DNA from: an uncultured Fibrobacter sp.
GTDB taxonomy: Bacteria > Fibrobacterota > Fibrobacteria > Fibrobacterales > Fibrobacteraceae
Direction: 5' to 3'
Assembly: GCA_947306025.1 (NCBI GenBank)
Contig: CAMZFJ010000160.1
Location: 1 to 5,485 of the forward strand
Length of the DNA: 5,485 nt
Positions within the stretch are counted from its first letter, which is position 1. The number at the start of each line of letters is the position of its first letter. The position numbers were made by a program, and so were the translations under genes. The notes under the pieces are model-generated. The model was given only the letters and a program-made list of their open reading frames with translations. It was not told the origin of the DNA and did not search any database. Below, piece after piece: positions 1 through 5,485 of this stretch.

Positions 1-2
1 CC

Positions 3-1652
3 TTGATGCAAACTTCTGCTCTCGCTGCGGATCTCGTGAAGCAGAATATCGACACAACGGATGCTATGGCCACGCTTTCTAACTACGACCGTGGTTTCTA
101 TACGCCGCAGGTCTTGCACATCAAGCCTTCGGGCGGCAAGCCGATTGAAAAGCCGTATAGCAAGCTCTTGCATCTCCGTGCTGAAATTTCGGAATTCAGC
201 AGCCGCGCATGGTTGGGGATTGACACGACTGGCGGTAAAAAGGATACGACTTGGGGCATGAGCCAAGACCTCACGGAAGATGCTCTGAACGTTTTGCAGA
301 CGACGTTTGACAACATCCGCAAGAACAATGGCTTTGCTGTTGTGCGCATTTGTTATGACCCATGGTACAATGGCCGCAGCAATGTGACGCCGGAACACAA
401 GTGGGTGTTGCGCCATGTGGAGCAACTCGCTCCGGTGCTTTCGAAAAATACCGATGTGATTGTCGCTCTCGAAATGGGCATGCACGGTGCTTACGGCGAA
501 ATGCACAGCGACACAAGTATCACTTACGACCGCATCGCTGAGGCGACGAACTTGATGCTCCGCAACACGCCTCCCGAACTCAAGATTCTCACGCGCACGG
601 GGAACTACTCGGCAAAAGTCCTTGGCTTTGACAATTGGGGCGTGGATTTCCATATCGATGGTGAAAAGTTTGCCGAAATTGCAAAGGCAAAGGGCGATAC
701 GATGTACCGTGTGGGCATGTTCAACGACGGCTATCTTGGAACGCAATACGATTACGGCACATGGGGTACCGACTGCAAAACTTCCATTTGCCGCGAAGAA
801 GGCGTTGCTTGGCTTGAAAAGTACAGTATCAACACACCGTACGGCGGCGAAGCGCTTACAACGGCAAATGGCTATCAGGTCATCAATACCCCGGAATTTC
901 TTGCTTACGAGGGTTTCCGCACGCATACAAGCTATCTGAATATCCAGTGGAACAACAACCTAATCGATAGCTGGAAAAAATCGCATTTTAAGGGCAAAGA
1001 TTTCGAATATGACGGTGCGAAAGATTCTTCGCTCACGGGTTTCAAGTACATCAATGACCACTTGGGCTACCGCTATGTGCTGCGCGAATCGTGGATTACC
1101 GATACGGTTGGCGCCGATGGTGTTTTCAAGGCTAAACTCCGCATCCAAAACGTTGGCTTTGGCAATCTGACACGCAATGTTCCTGTGAAACTTGCTGTTG
1201 TGGAAGACTTGGAAGGGAGCCTGTTGACTGTGTGCCCGAGAATTTCTTATATAAATTTGCCTGATATCGATTTCCGCAATGTGCGTAGCCGTACCATTTC
1301 GATTGCGGGAGGCGATACGGTGATGACATTCGACGGAAACAACGAAATTGAGATTTCTGCCAAGTTGAAAGTGTTCTCGAAAGAACGCTATCAAGTGTAT
1401 TTGAAAGTGGGCCAAGTTGAGTTTGCCAATCGCGAACCTGTAGGAATGGGGTCTTGCGGCGAGGAACAACCCGCTGTCTTTTTGGGCAAAGTCTATTATG
1501 ACGAGGGCTTGACGGGTATTTCTCCACGCACTTTATCTCGGGCGTCGATAAACTCACAACAAAGCGTTCCGTTTGTGCAACGGACCCGCAATAATATCAT
1601 TATCCATAACGGCAATAAACGCTATCGCGCAAACGGCGCGGGAATACAGTAA
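3..1652 (+). CDS. Secreted DUF4874/DUF4832-type protein, putative TIM-barrel carbohydrate-active protein (5' truncated by window edge)
   Basis: The reading frame is open to the left edge. The first visible residues (MQTSALAAD) look like the end of a signal peptide with an A-L-A-type cleavage site, so the real start lies outside the window and the TTG/ATG at 3-8 is probably internal. Numbering from the TTG, residues about 27-205 resemble DUF4874 (NYDRGFY, then EISEFS, VVRICYDPWYNGR) and about 210-490 resemble DUF4832 (MFNDGYLGTQYDYGTWG, PYGGEA, HTSYLN, HLGYRYVLRESW). These two domains normally occur together and have no established activity that I know of. Alternating short beta strands and helices suggest a TIM barrel; acidic candidates are E157, E166 and E283. 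From about 365 a beta-sandwich-like region follows. The last 35 residues are basic (RTRNN, NGNKRYRANG) and could be a short surface-targeting tail. It is convergent with the cellulase gene. Family call is fairly secure; enzymatic role is inference. Confidence 0.8.
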   Translation: MMQTSALAADLVKQNIDTTDAMATLSNYDRGFYTPQVLHIKPSGGKPIEKPYSKLLHLRAEISEFSSRAWLGIDTTGGKKDTTWGMSQDLTEDALNVLQTTFDNIRKNNGFAVVRICYDPWYNGRSNVTPEHKWVLRHVEQLAPVLSKNTDVIVALEMGMHGAYGEMHSDTSITYDRIAEATNLMLRNTPPELKILTRTGNYSAKVLGFDNWGVDFHIDGEKFAEIAKAKGDTMYRVGMFNDGYLGTQYDYGTWGTDCKTSICREEGVAWLEKYSINTPYGGEALTTANGYQVINTPEFLAYEGFRTHTSYLNIQWNNNLIDSWKKSHFKGKDFEYDGAKDSSLTGFKYINDHLGYRYVLRESWITDTVGADGVFKAKLRIQNVGFGNLTRNVPVKLAVVEDLEGSLLTVCPRISYINLPDIDFRNVRSRTISIAGGDTVMTFDGNNEIEISAKLKVFSKERYQVYLKVGQVEFANREPVGMGSCGEEQPAVFLGKVYYDEGLTGISPRTLSRASINSQQSVPFVQRTRNNIIIHNGNKRYRANGAGIQ

Positions 1653-1704
1653 ATATGTTAACCCCCTTCGACAGGGCGTAGGGAGACATTCCTTTTGCTT
1701 TATC

Positions 1705-1731
1705 ATTCTGGAGCCTCGGAGGCGATAGAAT
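1705..1731. repeat. Imperfect palindrome, probable dispersed intergenic repeat
   Basis: ATTCT (1705-1709) pairs with AGAAT (1727-1731), and GCCTC (1713-1717) pairs with GAGGC (1719-1723), separated by a 3x3 internal loop (GGA against GAT). With its flanks (TCATTCTGGAGC before, GCGATAGAATCCA after) it resembles the short 'cattctggagcgaagcgatagaatcc' type of palindromic repeat that is scattered between genes in several bacterial groups. The preceding segment, 1664-1683 (CCCCTTCGACAGGG and what follows), also looks like an intergenic repeat and can fold a small CCCT/AGGG hairpin. Only one copy is visible here, so the repeat status rests on my memory of such families, not on copies in the window. 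Confidence 0.5.
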
Positions 1732-1737
1732 CCATAA

Positions 1738-1766
1738 AAAAGTCCCGACCGATGGTCGGGACTTTT
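1738..1766. terminator. Bidirectional rho-independent terminator between convergent genes
   Basis: A perfect 13-bp stem (1738-1750 with 1754-1766) closes a 3-base GAT loop; its core is GTCCCGACC/GGTCGGGAC. A run of A on the left and T on the right gives a U-tract in either transcript. It lies 85 bases after the stop of the DUF4832-type gene and 34 bases after the stop of the cellulase gene, so it can serve both. Confidence 0.9.
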
Positions 1767-1800
1767 CAAACTTCAATTTTATGTAACAAACTTTAATCGA

Positions 1801-4032
1801 TTACTTGTTTGTCCAGCGGATCGAAGCCTTCTGGCTGCCTTGGCGGATGACCAACGTGTAAGAACCATTAGAAAGACTGTTGAGGTCAATCGAGTGGTTG
1901 CCTGCAGCGTAAATGTCGGATTGCTGCATCACGTTTACACCGAGTGCGTCATAAACATCGATCTTGACAAGGCCCGTGCGCTTGGTTGTGAACTGGAGCG
2001 TGGAACCATGTACGCTAGCCTTGAGGCTGTTCACAATCTTGTTGACCGGCTTGATGGAAATCGGGTTCGTGTATTCATACCATTCAGCCAAGTTGACGGC
2101 ACTTTGTGCATCGCCAATGATGATGGTTACGGATCTATTAGTTTCCTGATAATTGGCACTTTCGCCAATATGGGCCGTGACAACGACAATTGCATTTTGA
2201 TTTCCGCCGACAAAAGCCTGGCCGTTCTTGGTCAGGTAAGGCGTAGATTCCTTGCCGTTATATGTATAGGTAACTGGGTTTCCCATCATGTCATCCTGGA
2301 AGCCCGTGGTTGTTTTTCCGCCGAGAGCGATGGTTTGGTCCTTGAACTTGCCGCTAAAGTTGTACGTGCCCTTCTGGTATGTGATTTCGAAGGTGTCTTG
2401 CATGGCGCGGAAGCCCGTAATTGCGGGGGCCGATGCCACGATGCGGGCGTTCCCGTATGAGTGGAAGTGCAACATCCAAACTTGCTGATTCTTATACGTG
2501 TTAGAGCAGTTGGCGTCTGTGCATTTGGACTTGCTTACAGAAACAATCGTCGGGTCAAGTGCTGTGAGTTTGAAACTAGAACCTTGATTAGTCTTGTCTT
2601 CCATGCTGAGAACGTAATCATTTACGCCATCGCCGTCAAAGTCGAGTAATCTACTCGACTTTGAGTCAGAAACGCAAGTGCTAGGGTACTGGCAGTGTAA
2701 GTTTTGGAGATTCTGGATGGTTTGACCCGCGACTTCCTTAACGGTCACGACAGACTGAGAACCATCATTACCCGTGAGGATAGCGAAACCGTAATCATTC
2801 AAAATAATGTCGCTGCCAGAAACGGTGACAACATTTTCGTTGCTGGAAGTGTAGGTACAGCCGGACTTGAGAACACCGGAAATCTTGCCGTCGGTCTGCT
2901 TGGCAGATGTGGCCTTGAAGGAGCAGCTGCCGCTCTTGCCCTTGACAAGAGAGTCAGTCCAGGAGCGTGCATTCTTGGTGAGATAGCTCTTGATGATATT
3001 ACCAGAAGAGGTGAGCGTTGCTGCGTCAAGATCTGCGATTGTTGTGAGAGCTTTATCGCCTGCGAAGATTGCAGACTTTTCGCTCTTTTTGTCTACGTGG
3101 CTGGTCTGCTGACGCAAGCTCCAGTTGCAGTTCGGAATGTTGTTCTGGTCCATGAAAGATGTCCATTCGTTTGTGGCTCCAGAACTTGGTTCGCCATCGC
3201 CATCGGCGTTGGTTGTACCCCATTCACTGATGAACACCGGGTAGCCGGCGCTAAGAGCGCTTGAAACGTTGCCGCCATAAGAGCCTTTGGAGTGGCTTGC
3301 TGCATAGAAGTGCAAAACATAGGCGATATTTGTCGAGTTAACCGGATCTCTTGCACCTTGTTCCGGGTGTTGAGACCAGTTCGGCGTACCGACGATAATC
3401 AGGTTTTGCGTGTTGGCGCGGATTACGGGGCAGATTGTGTTGGCATAGCTCTTGATTGCACCCCAGTCGCCACCGCTACCGCTGACCGGTTCGTTATAAA
3501 TTTCGTAAATGATGTTCGGAACATCCTTGTACTTTTCAGAAACCGTCTTGAAGAACTCTTTAGCTATGCTTGTTTCTTGGTGGGCTCTGTGGCTGTGCCA
3601 GTCGATAATGATATAAACATCGTTTTCAATGGCTGCCTGGACCATTCTGTCAATTGCGGATAACTGTCCAGTAGGGTTTTGTTTGTAGGAAGAACCCGCA
3701 TCGACTTTGTTCTTTGTTCCGCCATCGGAATCGTAGTATTCGATAGCCATGGCATAACGGAACACGTCGATTTTAAAGTTGTCTACGGCCCATGAAATGA
3801 CGGTCGGATTGTAATACGAGTCGCCTGTTGCATCGGACCAGAAAAGGCTAACGCCGCGGAGCATGACCTGCTGGTTGTTCTTTGCGCCAATAATTTTGCT
3901 GCCGCTAGTGTGAAGGGCTCCATAATAAGAAACCGGACCCACTTTTTTGGGAGTTGCTGTTGCCGCATCGGCAGCGAACGCGGAAATCGCCGTGCATGCC
4001 AAAATGCTTGTCAGGAGCTTTGTCAATTTCAT
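1801..4032 (-). CDS. Secreted GH5 endoglucanase (subfamily 2-like) with Ig-like modules and C-terminal type IX-style sorting domain
   Basis: Predicted endo-beta-1,4-glucanase, 743 residues. Residues 1-20 are a signal peptide (cleavage after AFA). The GH5 domain spans about 32-352 and keeps all eight family residues: R92 (VFRYAM), H146 (DWHSH), N180 and acid/base E181 (IYEIYNEP), H241 and Y243 (LHFYA), nucleophile E270 (ISEWGT) and W304 (NWSL). The wording of these motifs fits subfamily GH5_2. After it come about three Ig-like modules: 365-436 (Big_2-like, SSNENVVTVSG), 440-552 (containing DFDGDGVNDY at 464-473, a possible calcium loop) and 553-642. Cysteines pair plausibly (C370/C392, C447/C453, C504/C509). 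Residues about 665-743 form a sorting domain (VKIDVYDALG, LSNGSYTLVIRQG). No recognisable CBM. The ATG at 4032 has a well-placed AAAAGGA. The gene is divergent from the 313-residue secreted protein gene and convergent with the DUF4832-type gene. Activity on cellulose versus other beta-glucans cannot be told from sequence. Confidence 0.95.
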   Translation of the reverse strand: MKLTKLLTSILACTAISAFAADAATATPKKVGPVSYYGALHTSGSKIIGAKNNQQVMLRGVSLFWSDATGDSYYNPTVISWAVDNFKIDVFRYAMAIEYYDSDGGTKNKVDAGSSYKQNPTGQLSAIDRMVQAAIENDVYIIIDWHSHRAHQETSIAKEFFKTVSEKYKDVPNIIYEIYNEPVSGSGGDWGAIKSYANTICPVIRANTQNLIIVGTPNWSQHPEQGARDPVNSTNIAYVLHFYAASHSKGSYGGNVSSALSAGYPVFISEWGTTNADGDGEPSSGATNEWTSFMDQNNIPNCNWSLRQQTSHVDKKSEKSAIFAGDKALTTIADLDAATLTSSGNIIKSYLTKNARSWTDSLVKGKSGSCSFKATSAKQTDGKISGVLKSGCTYTSSNENVVTVSGSDIILNDYGFAILTGNDGSQSVVTVKEVAGQTIQNLQNLHCQYPSTCVSDSKSSRLLDFDGDGVNDYVLSMEDKTNQGSSFKLTALDPTIVSVSKSKCTDANCSNTYKNQQVWMLHFHSYGNARIVASAPAITGFRAMQDTFEITYQKGTYNFSGKFKDQTIALGGKTTTGFQDDMMGNPVTYTYNGKESTPYLTKNGQAFVGGNQNAIVVVTAHIGESANYQETNRSVTIIIGDAQSAVNLAEWYEYTNPISIKPVNKIVNSLKASVHGSTLQFTTKRTGLVKIDVYDALGVNVMQQSDIYAAGNHSIDLNSLSNGSYTLVIRQGSQKASIRWTNK

Positions 4033-4040
4033 GAGTGTTT

Positions 4041-4047
4041 TCCTTTT
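4041..4047 (-). promoter_or_regulatory. Ribosome binding site of the cellulase gene
   Basis: On the minus strand AAAAGGA ends 8 bases before the ATG at 4032. This is good Shine-Dalgarno spacing and fixes that ATG as the start, in agreement with the signal peptide that begins there. Confidence 0.75.
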
Positions 4048-4064
4048 GTTTTGACAAAAAAATA

Positions 4065-4091
4065 TTTAAATAAAACAAAGATAGTAAACAA
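4065..4091 (-). promoter_or_regulatory. Candidate promoter of the cellulase gene (ambiguous)
   Basis: Two readings are possible on the minus strand. TATCTTTG (4083-4076) matches the TAnnTTTG element known from Bacteroidetes, but no TTG is found at the expected -33 position. Alternatively, TTGTTT (4091-4086) followed after 17 bases by TAAATA could be a weak sigma-70-like pair. Either gives a short leader of a few tens of bases and overlaps the inner arm of the inverted repeat. Confidence 0.35.
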
Positions 4092-4116
4092 TTTACGCTA
4101 ATTTTTTGTTTACTAT
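4081..4116. repeat. Perfect 11-bp inverted repeat upstream of the cellulase gene, candidate operator
   Basis: ATAGTAAACAA (4081-4091) is exactly mirrored by TTGTTTACTAT (4106-4116) across a 14-base spacer. It has no U-tract on the cellulase-sense transcript side and lies 49-84 bases before the cellulase ATG, overlapping the best promoter candidates. That position suits a protein-binding operator better than a terminator. No regulator gene is present in the window. Confidence 0.6.
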
Positions 4117-4269
4117 TGTAACACGATGCTCGTTAAGCTTTGTGTTGGGGCTTTACACCGTCACCCTGTTTGGTATTACTATACAATGTAGCTTTCTGTA
4201 GGCTGGAATGAAATACCCGTTATCGTAATAAAAAAGTTGCGTTCAGTTTATGTGATAAAATACACAAAA

Positions 4270-4291
4270 GAAATTTGTAAGGAAATTTGTA
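4270..4291 (+). repeat. Tandem 10-mer GAAATTTGTA, two copies with 12-base period
   Basis: GAAATTTGTA occurs at 4270-4279 and again at 4282-4291, about one helical turn apart and ending 25 bases before the -10 element of the downstream gene. This is where an activator or an upstream promoter element would sit. It could also be chance in AT-rich DNA. Confidence 0.5.
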
Positions 4292-4313
4292 TGTGCTCTG
4301 CCTATTGCCAAAG

Positions 4314-4322
4314 TGCTATATT
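4314..4322 (+). promoter_or_regulatory. Extended -10 promoter for the 313-residue secreted protein gene
   Basis: TGC followed by TATATT (4317-4322) is an extended -10 (TGnTATATT). No good -35 lies 17 bases upstream, which is common for extended -10 promoters. Transcription would begin near 4329, leaving a leader of about 130 bases before the ATG at 4463. Confidence 0.5.
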
Positions 4323-4357
4323 ACTAAGGAAAGGGTGCTGTAAAGACTTTAATGTAA

Positions 4358-4407
4358 ATTTTTTTTTCAAATGGCTTGAAGTATGGCATTTTTGGAGAAA
4401 AAAAAAT
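4358..4407 (+). other. Leader hairpin with 9-T and 9-A arms
   Basis: A run of nine T flanked by A and C (4358-4368) is perfectly complementary to a run of nine A flanked by G and T (4397-4407), an 11-bp stem. Inside it AAATG (4369-4373) can pair with CATTT (4387-4391) across a 5-base bulge. It lies in the predicted leader of the downstream gene, so it may affect transcript stability or translation. The stem is nearly all A-U and so only moderately stable. Confidence 0.45.
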
Positions 4408-4424
4408 ATATTGTTGTCCAAATC

Positions 4425-4437
4425 ACCCATTTTGGGT
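4425..4437 (+). other. Small leader hairpin before the start codon
   Basis: ACCCA (4425-4429) pairs with TGGGT (4433-4437) around a TTT loop, 25 bases before the ATG at 4463. It has no U-tract after it (AAAACAG follows), so it is not a terminator. It may simply shape the 5' leader. Confidence 0.35.
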
Positions 4438-4462
4438 AAAACAGTTAAAAAGAGAGAGAATT

Positions 4463-5404
4463 ATGAATAAGAAACTTACACTTGCAACTGCACTTCTCGC
4501 AGCTTCTGCTGTATATGCATTTGATACCTGGATTGGTAATCAGTCGATTTATCAGATTGATACCGGTCTTGACAATGGAGGCAATACCTCTGGTTATTGG
4601 TTTAGCTATGCCGACGATAGCGACGGTGGTAAGTCCGAAGTTCAGTGGCCGGCTCCGCTCGGTAACGACTACTCTAAGACTGCTTTGGATCAGGTTATCG
4701 ATCATTGCGGTGGCGTTTGCGGTACCGCAGTGCTTGATAAGGGTGATTTGAGCTATGACCCGTTCATTGGTATTGGCTTTAACGTTGCCGGTGAAAATGC
4801 GGATAATAAGAATAAGACGGATCCTGCTGACGCTTCTGATTGGGGTGGCATCTGCATTACTTATACGTCCGATATTTCTCCGGAACTCGAACTCGGTCTC
4901 GGTGATTATGACTCTAAGATCGAATATGCAAACCCGTCTGCAACTCTTCCCAAGGCTGCAACTAAGGCTGTGTCGAAGGCCGTTGCTTGGTCTGGCTTTG
5001 CTCAGCCGGCTTGGTACAAGGGCGATGTCACAATTACCGGTCCTGAAGCAGCTAAACAGCTCGTTGCTGTAAAGTTCAAACTTCAGAACAAGAGCGGTAG
5101 CTACAAGTTCAATATCTGCGGTGTCGGTCCGTTTGATGGTTCCTGCCCGACTGATTGCGAAGGCAGTGCAATTCAGTCTGTCCGTGGTGCATCCTCTGTT
5201 AAGGCTCTCCTTTCTGGCCGTACCCTCAGCTTCTCTGGCGTTAAGTCTAGCGCTACTGCAGAAGTCATGAATCTCCAGGGTCAGGTTGTTGCTAAGGGTG
5301 ACGCTTCTAGCGCAATGAACCTCGCTGCTCTCGATGCTGGCGTTTACGTGATTCGCGTTGCAGGCAAGTCTGTCAACTTCACCAACAAGATTGTCTTGAA
5401 GTAA
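4463..5404 (+). CDS. Secreted beta-rich protein with C-terminal type IX-style sorting domain, possible glycan-binding protein
   Basis: A 313-residue protein of unknown function. I chose the ATG at 4463 because a clean signal peptide starts there (two K, hydrophobic core, cleavage after VYA at residue 19) and a purine-rich AGAGAGAG lies just upstream; the frame extends farther up but only through non-protein-like sequence. Residues 20-235 form a beta-strand-rich domain with many aromatic residues (W23, W46, W62, W127, W175, W184) and six cysteines (C82, C86, C131, C219, C228, C232), with signature stretches GYWFSYADDSDGG, CGGVCG, YDPFIGIGF and DWGGICITYTSD. The style is that of a carbohydrate-binding jelly roll, and I recall similar stretches in Fibrobacter secreted proteins, but I cannot name a family. 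Residues 246-313 are a sorting tail (AEVMNLQGQVV, LAALDAGVYVIRV, NKIVLK). Heavy use of GGT, GCT, AAG and CTC codons hints at high expression. It is divergent from the cellulase gene, which fits a role in binding plant cell walls; that is inference. Confidence 0.88.
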   Translation: MNKKLTLATALLAASAVYAFDTWIGNQSIYQIDTGLDNGGNTSGYWFSYADDSDGGKSEVQWPAPLGNDYSKTALDQVIDHCGGVCGTAVLDKGDLSYDPFIGIGFNVAGENADNKNKTDPADASDWGGICITYTSDISPELELGLGDYDSKIEYANPSATLPKAATKAVSKAVAWSGFAQPAWYKGDVTITGPEAAKQLVAVKFKLQNKSGSYKFNICGVGPFDGSCPTDCEGSAIQSVRGASSVKALLSGRTLSFSGVKSSATAEVMNLQGQVVAKGDASSAMNLAALDAGVYVIRVAGKSVNFTNKIVLK

Positions 5405-5424
5405 TTTCAGATTAGCAAAGATTT

Positions 5425-5457
5425 AAAGAAGGGTCGCAAATGCGGCCCTTCTTTTTT
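5425..5457 (+). terminator. Rho-independent terminator of the 313-residue protein gene
   Basis: A stem of about 13 bp, AAGAAGGGTCGC against GCGGCCCTTCTT with one U-G wobble, closes around AAAT (or AA) and runs into six T (5452-5457). It begins 20 bases after the stop codon at 5404. Confidence 0.92.
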
Positions 5458-5465
5458 GCTATATC
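5457..5465 (+). promoter_or_regulatory. Possible extended -10 element for a gene beyond the right edge
   Basis: TGCTATATC, directly after the terminator U-tract, shares TGCTATAT with the promoter proposed at 4314-4322. An ATG at 5478-5480 follows closely, but too little sequence remains to say whether a gene starts there. Confidence 0.25.
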
Positions 5466-5485
5466 TCACAGGTAAAAATGATTTT

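Larger units (their letters stand above)
4033..4462. other. Divergent intergenic control region (430 bases, no gene)
   Basis: An AT-rich stretch between two genes read outward. I see no convincing coding frame in it; the short frames here lack a ribosome site and a protein-like composition. The side near 4033-4116 belongs to the cellulase (ribosome site, probable promoter, 11-bp inverted repeat). The side near 4270-4462 belongs to the 313-residue protein (tandem 10-mer, extended -10, long leader with hairpins). The middle, about 4117-4260, holds nothing I can assign, apart from another TTACTAT at 4176-4182 that repeats the end of the inverted-repeat arm (4110-4116). Confidence 0.7.

Noticed and set aside
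3..8. TTG/ATG at the left edge as the true start of the DUF4832-type gene
   Set aside because: It would leave only a stub of a signal peptide (QTSALAA). The frame is open to the edge, so the gene most likely starts outside the window.
960..1469. 169-codon minus-strand frame inside the DUF4832-type gene
   Set aside because: It is antisense to a region with clear domain motifs, with no ribosome site or known domain.
1840..2460. 206-codon plus-strand frame antisense to the cellulase gene
   Set aside because: It lies wholly inside the strongly supported cellulase gene, has no ribosome site or recognisable domain, and its composition is what the antisense of a coding frame gives.
2704..3264. 186-codon plus-strand frame antisense to the cellulase catalytic domain
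   Set aside because: It covers the opposite strand of conserved GH5 sequence and shows no family motif; a shadow frame.
3985..4032. Lipoprotein signal in the cellulase (ILAC at residues 10-13)
   Set aside because: Leucine at -2 is a poor lipobox and the hydrophobic core before the cysteine is short. The AFA site at 18-20 is a better ordinary signal peptidase site, and the C-terminal sorting tail fits a non-lipidated protein.
4081..4116. The 11-bp inverted repeat as a terminator
   Set aside because: The stem is AT-rich with a 14-base spacer, no proper U-tract follows it on either strand, and it lies between divergent genes where no terminator is needed.
4376..4462. Upstream extension of the 313-residue protein from a TTG at 4376
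   Set aside because: The added 29 residues run through the leader hairpin and would bury the signal peptide; the ATG at 4463 starts an ideal one.

Overview
The window looks like chromosomal DNA of a cellulolytic Fibrobacter or a close relative. The reasons are a moderate GC content, three secreted proteins in a row, a GH5 cellulase and a third protein that both end in sorting tails of the type IX secretion (Por/TIGR04183) style, and long AT-rich intergenic DNA. The taxonomic call is an inference from gene content and style; no marker gene is present.

Layout: (1) Positions 3-1652, plus strand: the 3' part of a gene for a secreted DUF4874/DUF4832-type protein, probably a TIM-barrel carbohydrate-active protein of unknown activity. 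Its start lies left of the window. (2) Positions 1653-1800: a convergent intergenic stretch with an imperfect palindrome that looks like a dispersed repeat, then a strong hairpin that can terminate transcription from both sides. (3) Positions 4032-1801, minus strand: a complete 743-residue endoglucanase with a signal peptide, a GH5 catalytic domain (subfamily 2-like), about three Ig-like modules and a C-terminal sorting domain. (4) Positions 4033-4462: a 430-base divergent intergenic region with a perfect 11-bp inverted repeat before the cellulase, and a 10-bp tandem repeat, an extended -10 promoter and a structured leader before the next gene. (5) Positions 4463-5404, plus strand: a complete 313-residue secreted, cysteine-containing beta-rich protein with a sorting tail, followed by a clear terminator at 5425-5457.

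How they may fit together: all three products appear to leave the cytoplasm, and two carry sorting tails for surface display or release. The simplest reading is a small locus for plant-polysaccharide attack: a cellulase, a possible glycan-binding partner read from the opposite side of the same regulatory region, and an uncharacterised hydrolase-like protein facing the cellulase. Each gene has its own transcription signals, so this is not an operon. There is no CRISPR array, RNA gene, transposase or phage gene that I can support. The most novel items are the undefined N-terminal domain of the 313-residue protein, the function of the DUF4874/DUF4832 protein, and the symmetric elements in the divergent control region.
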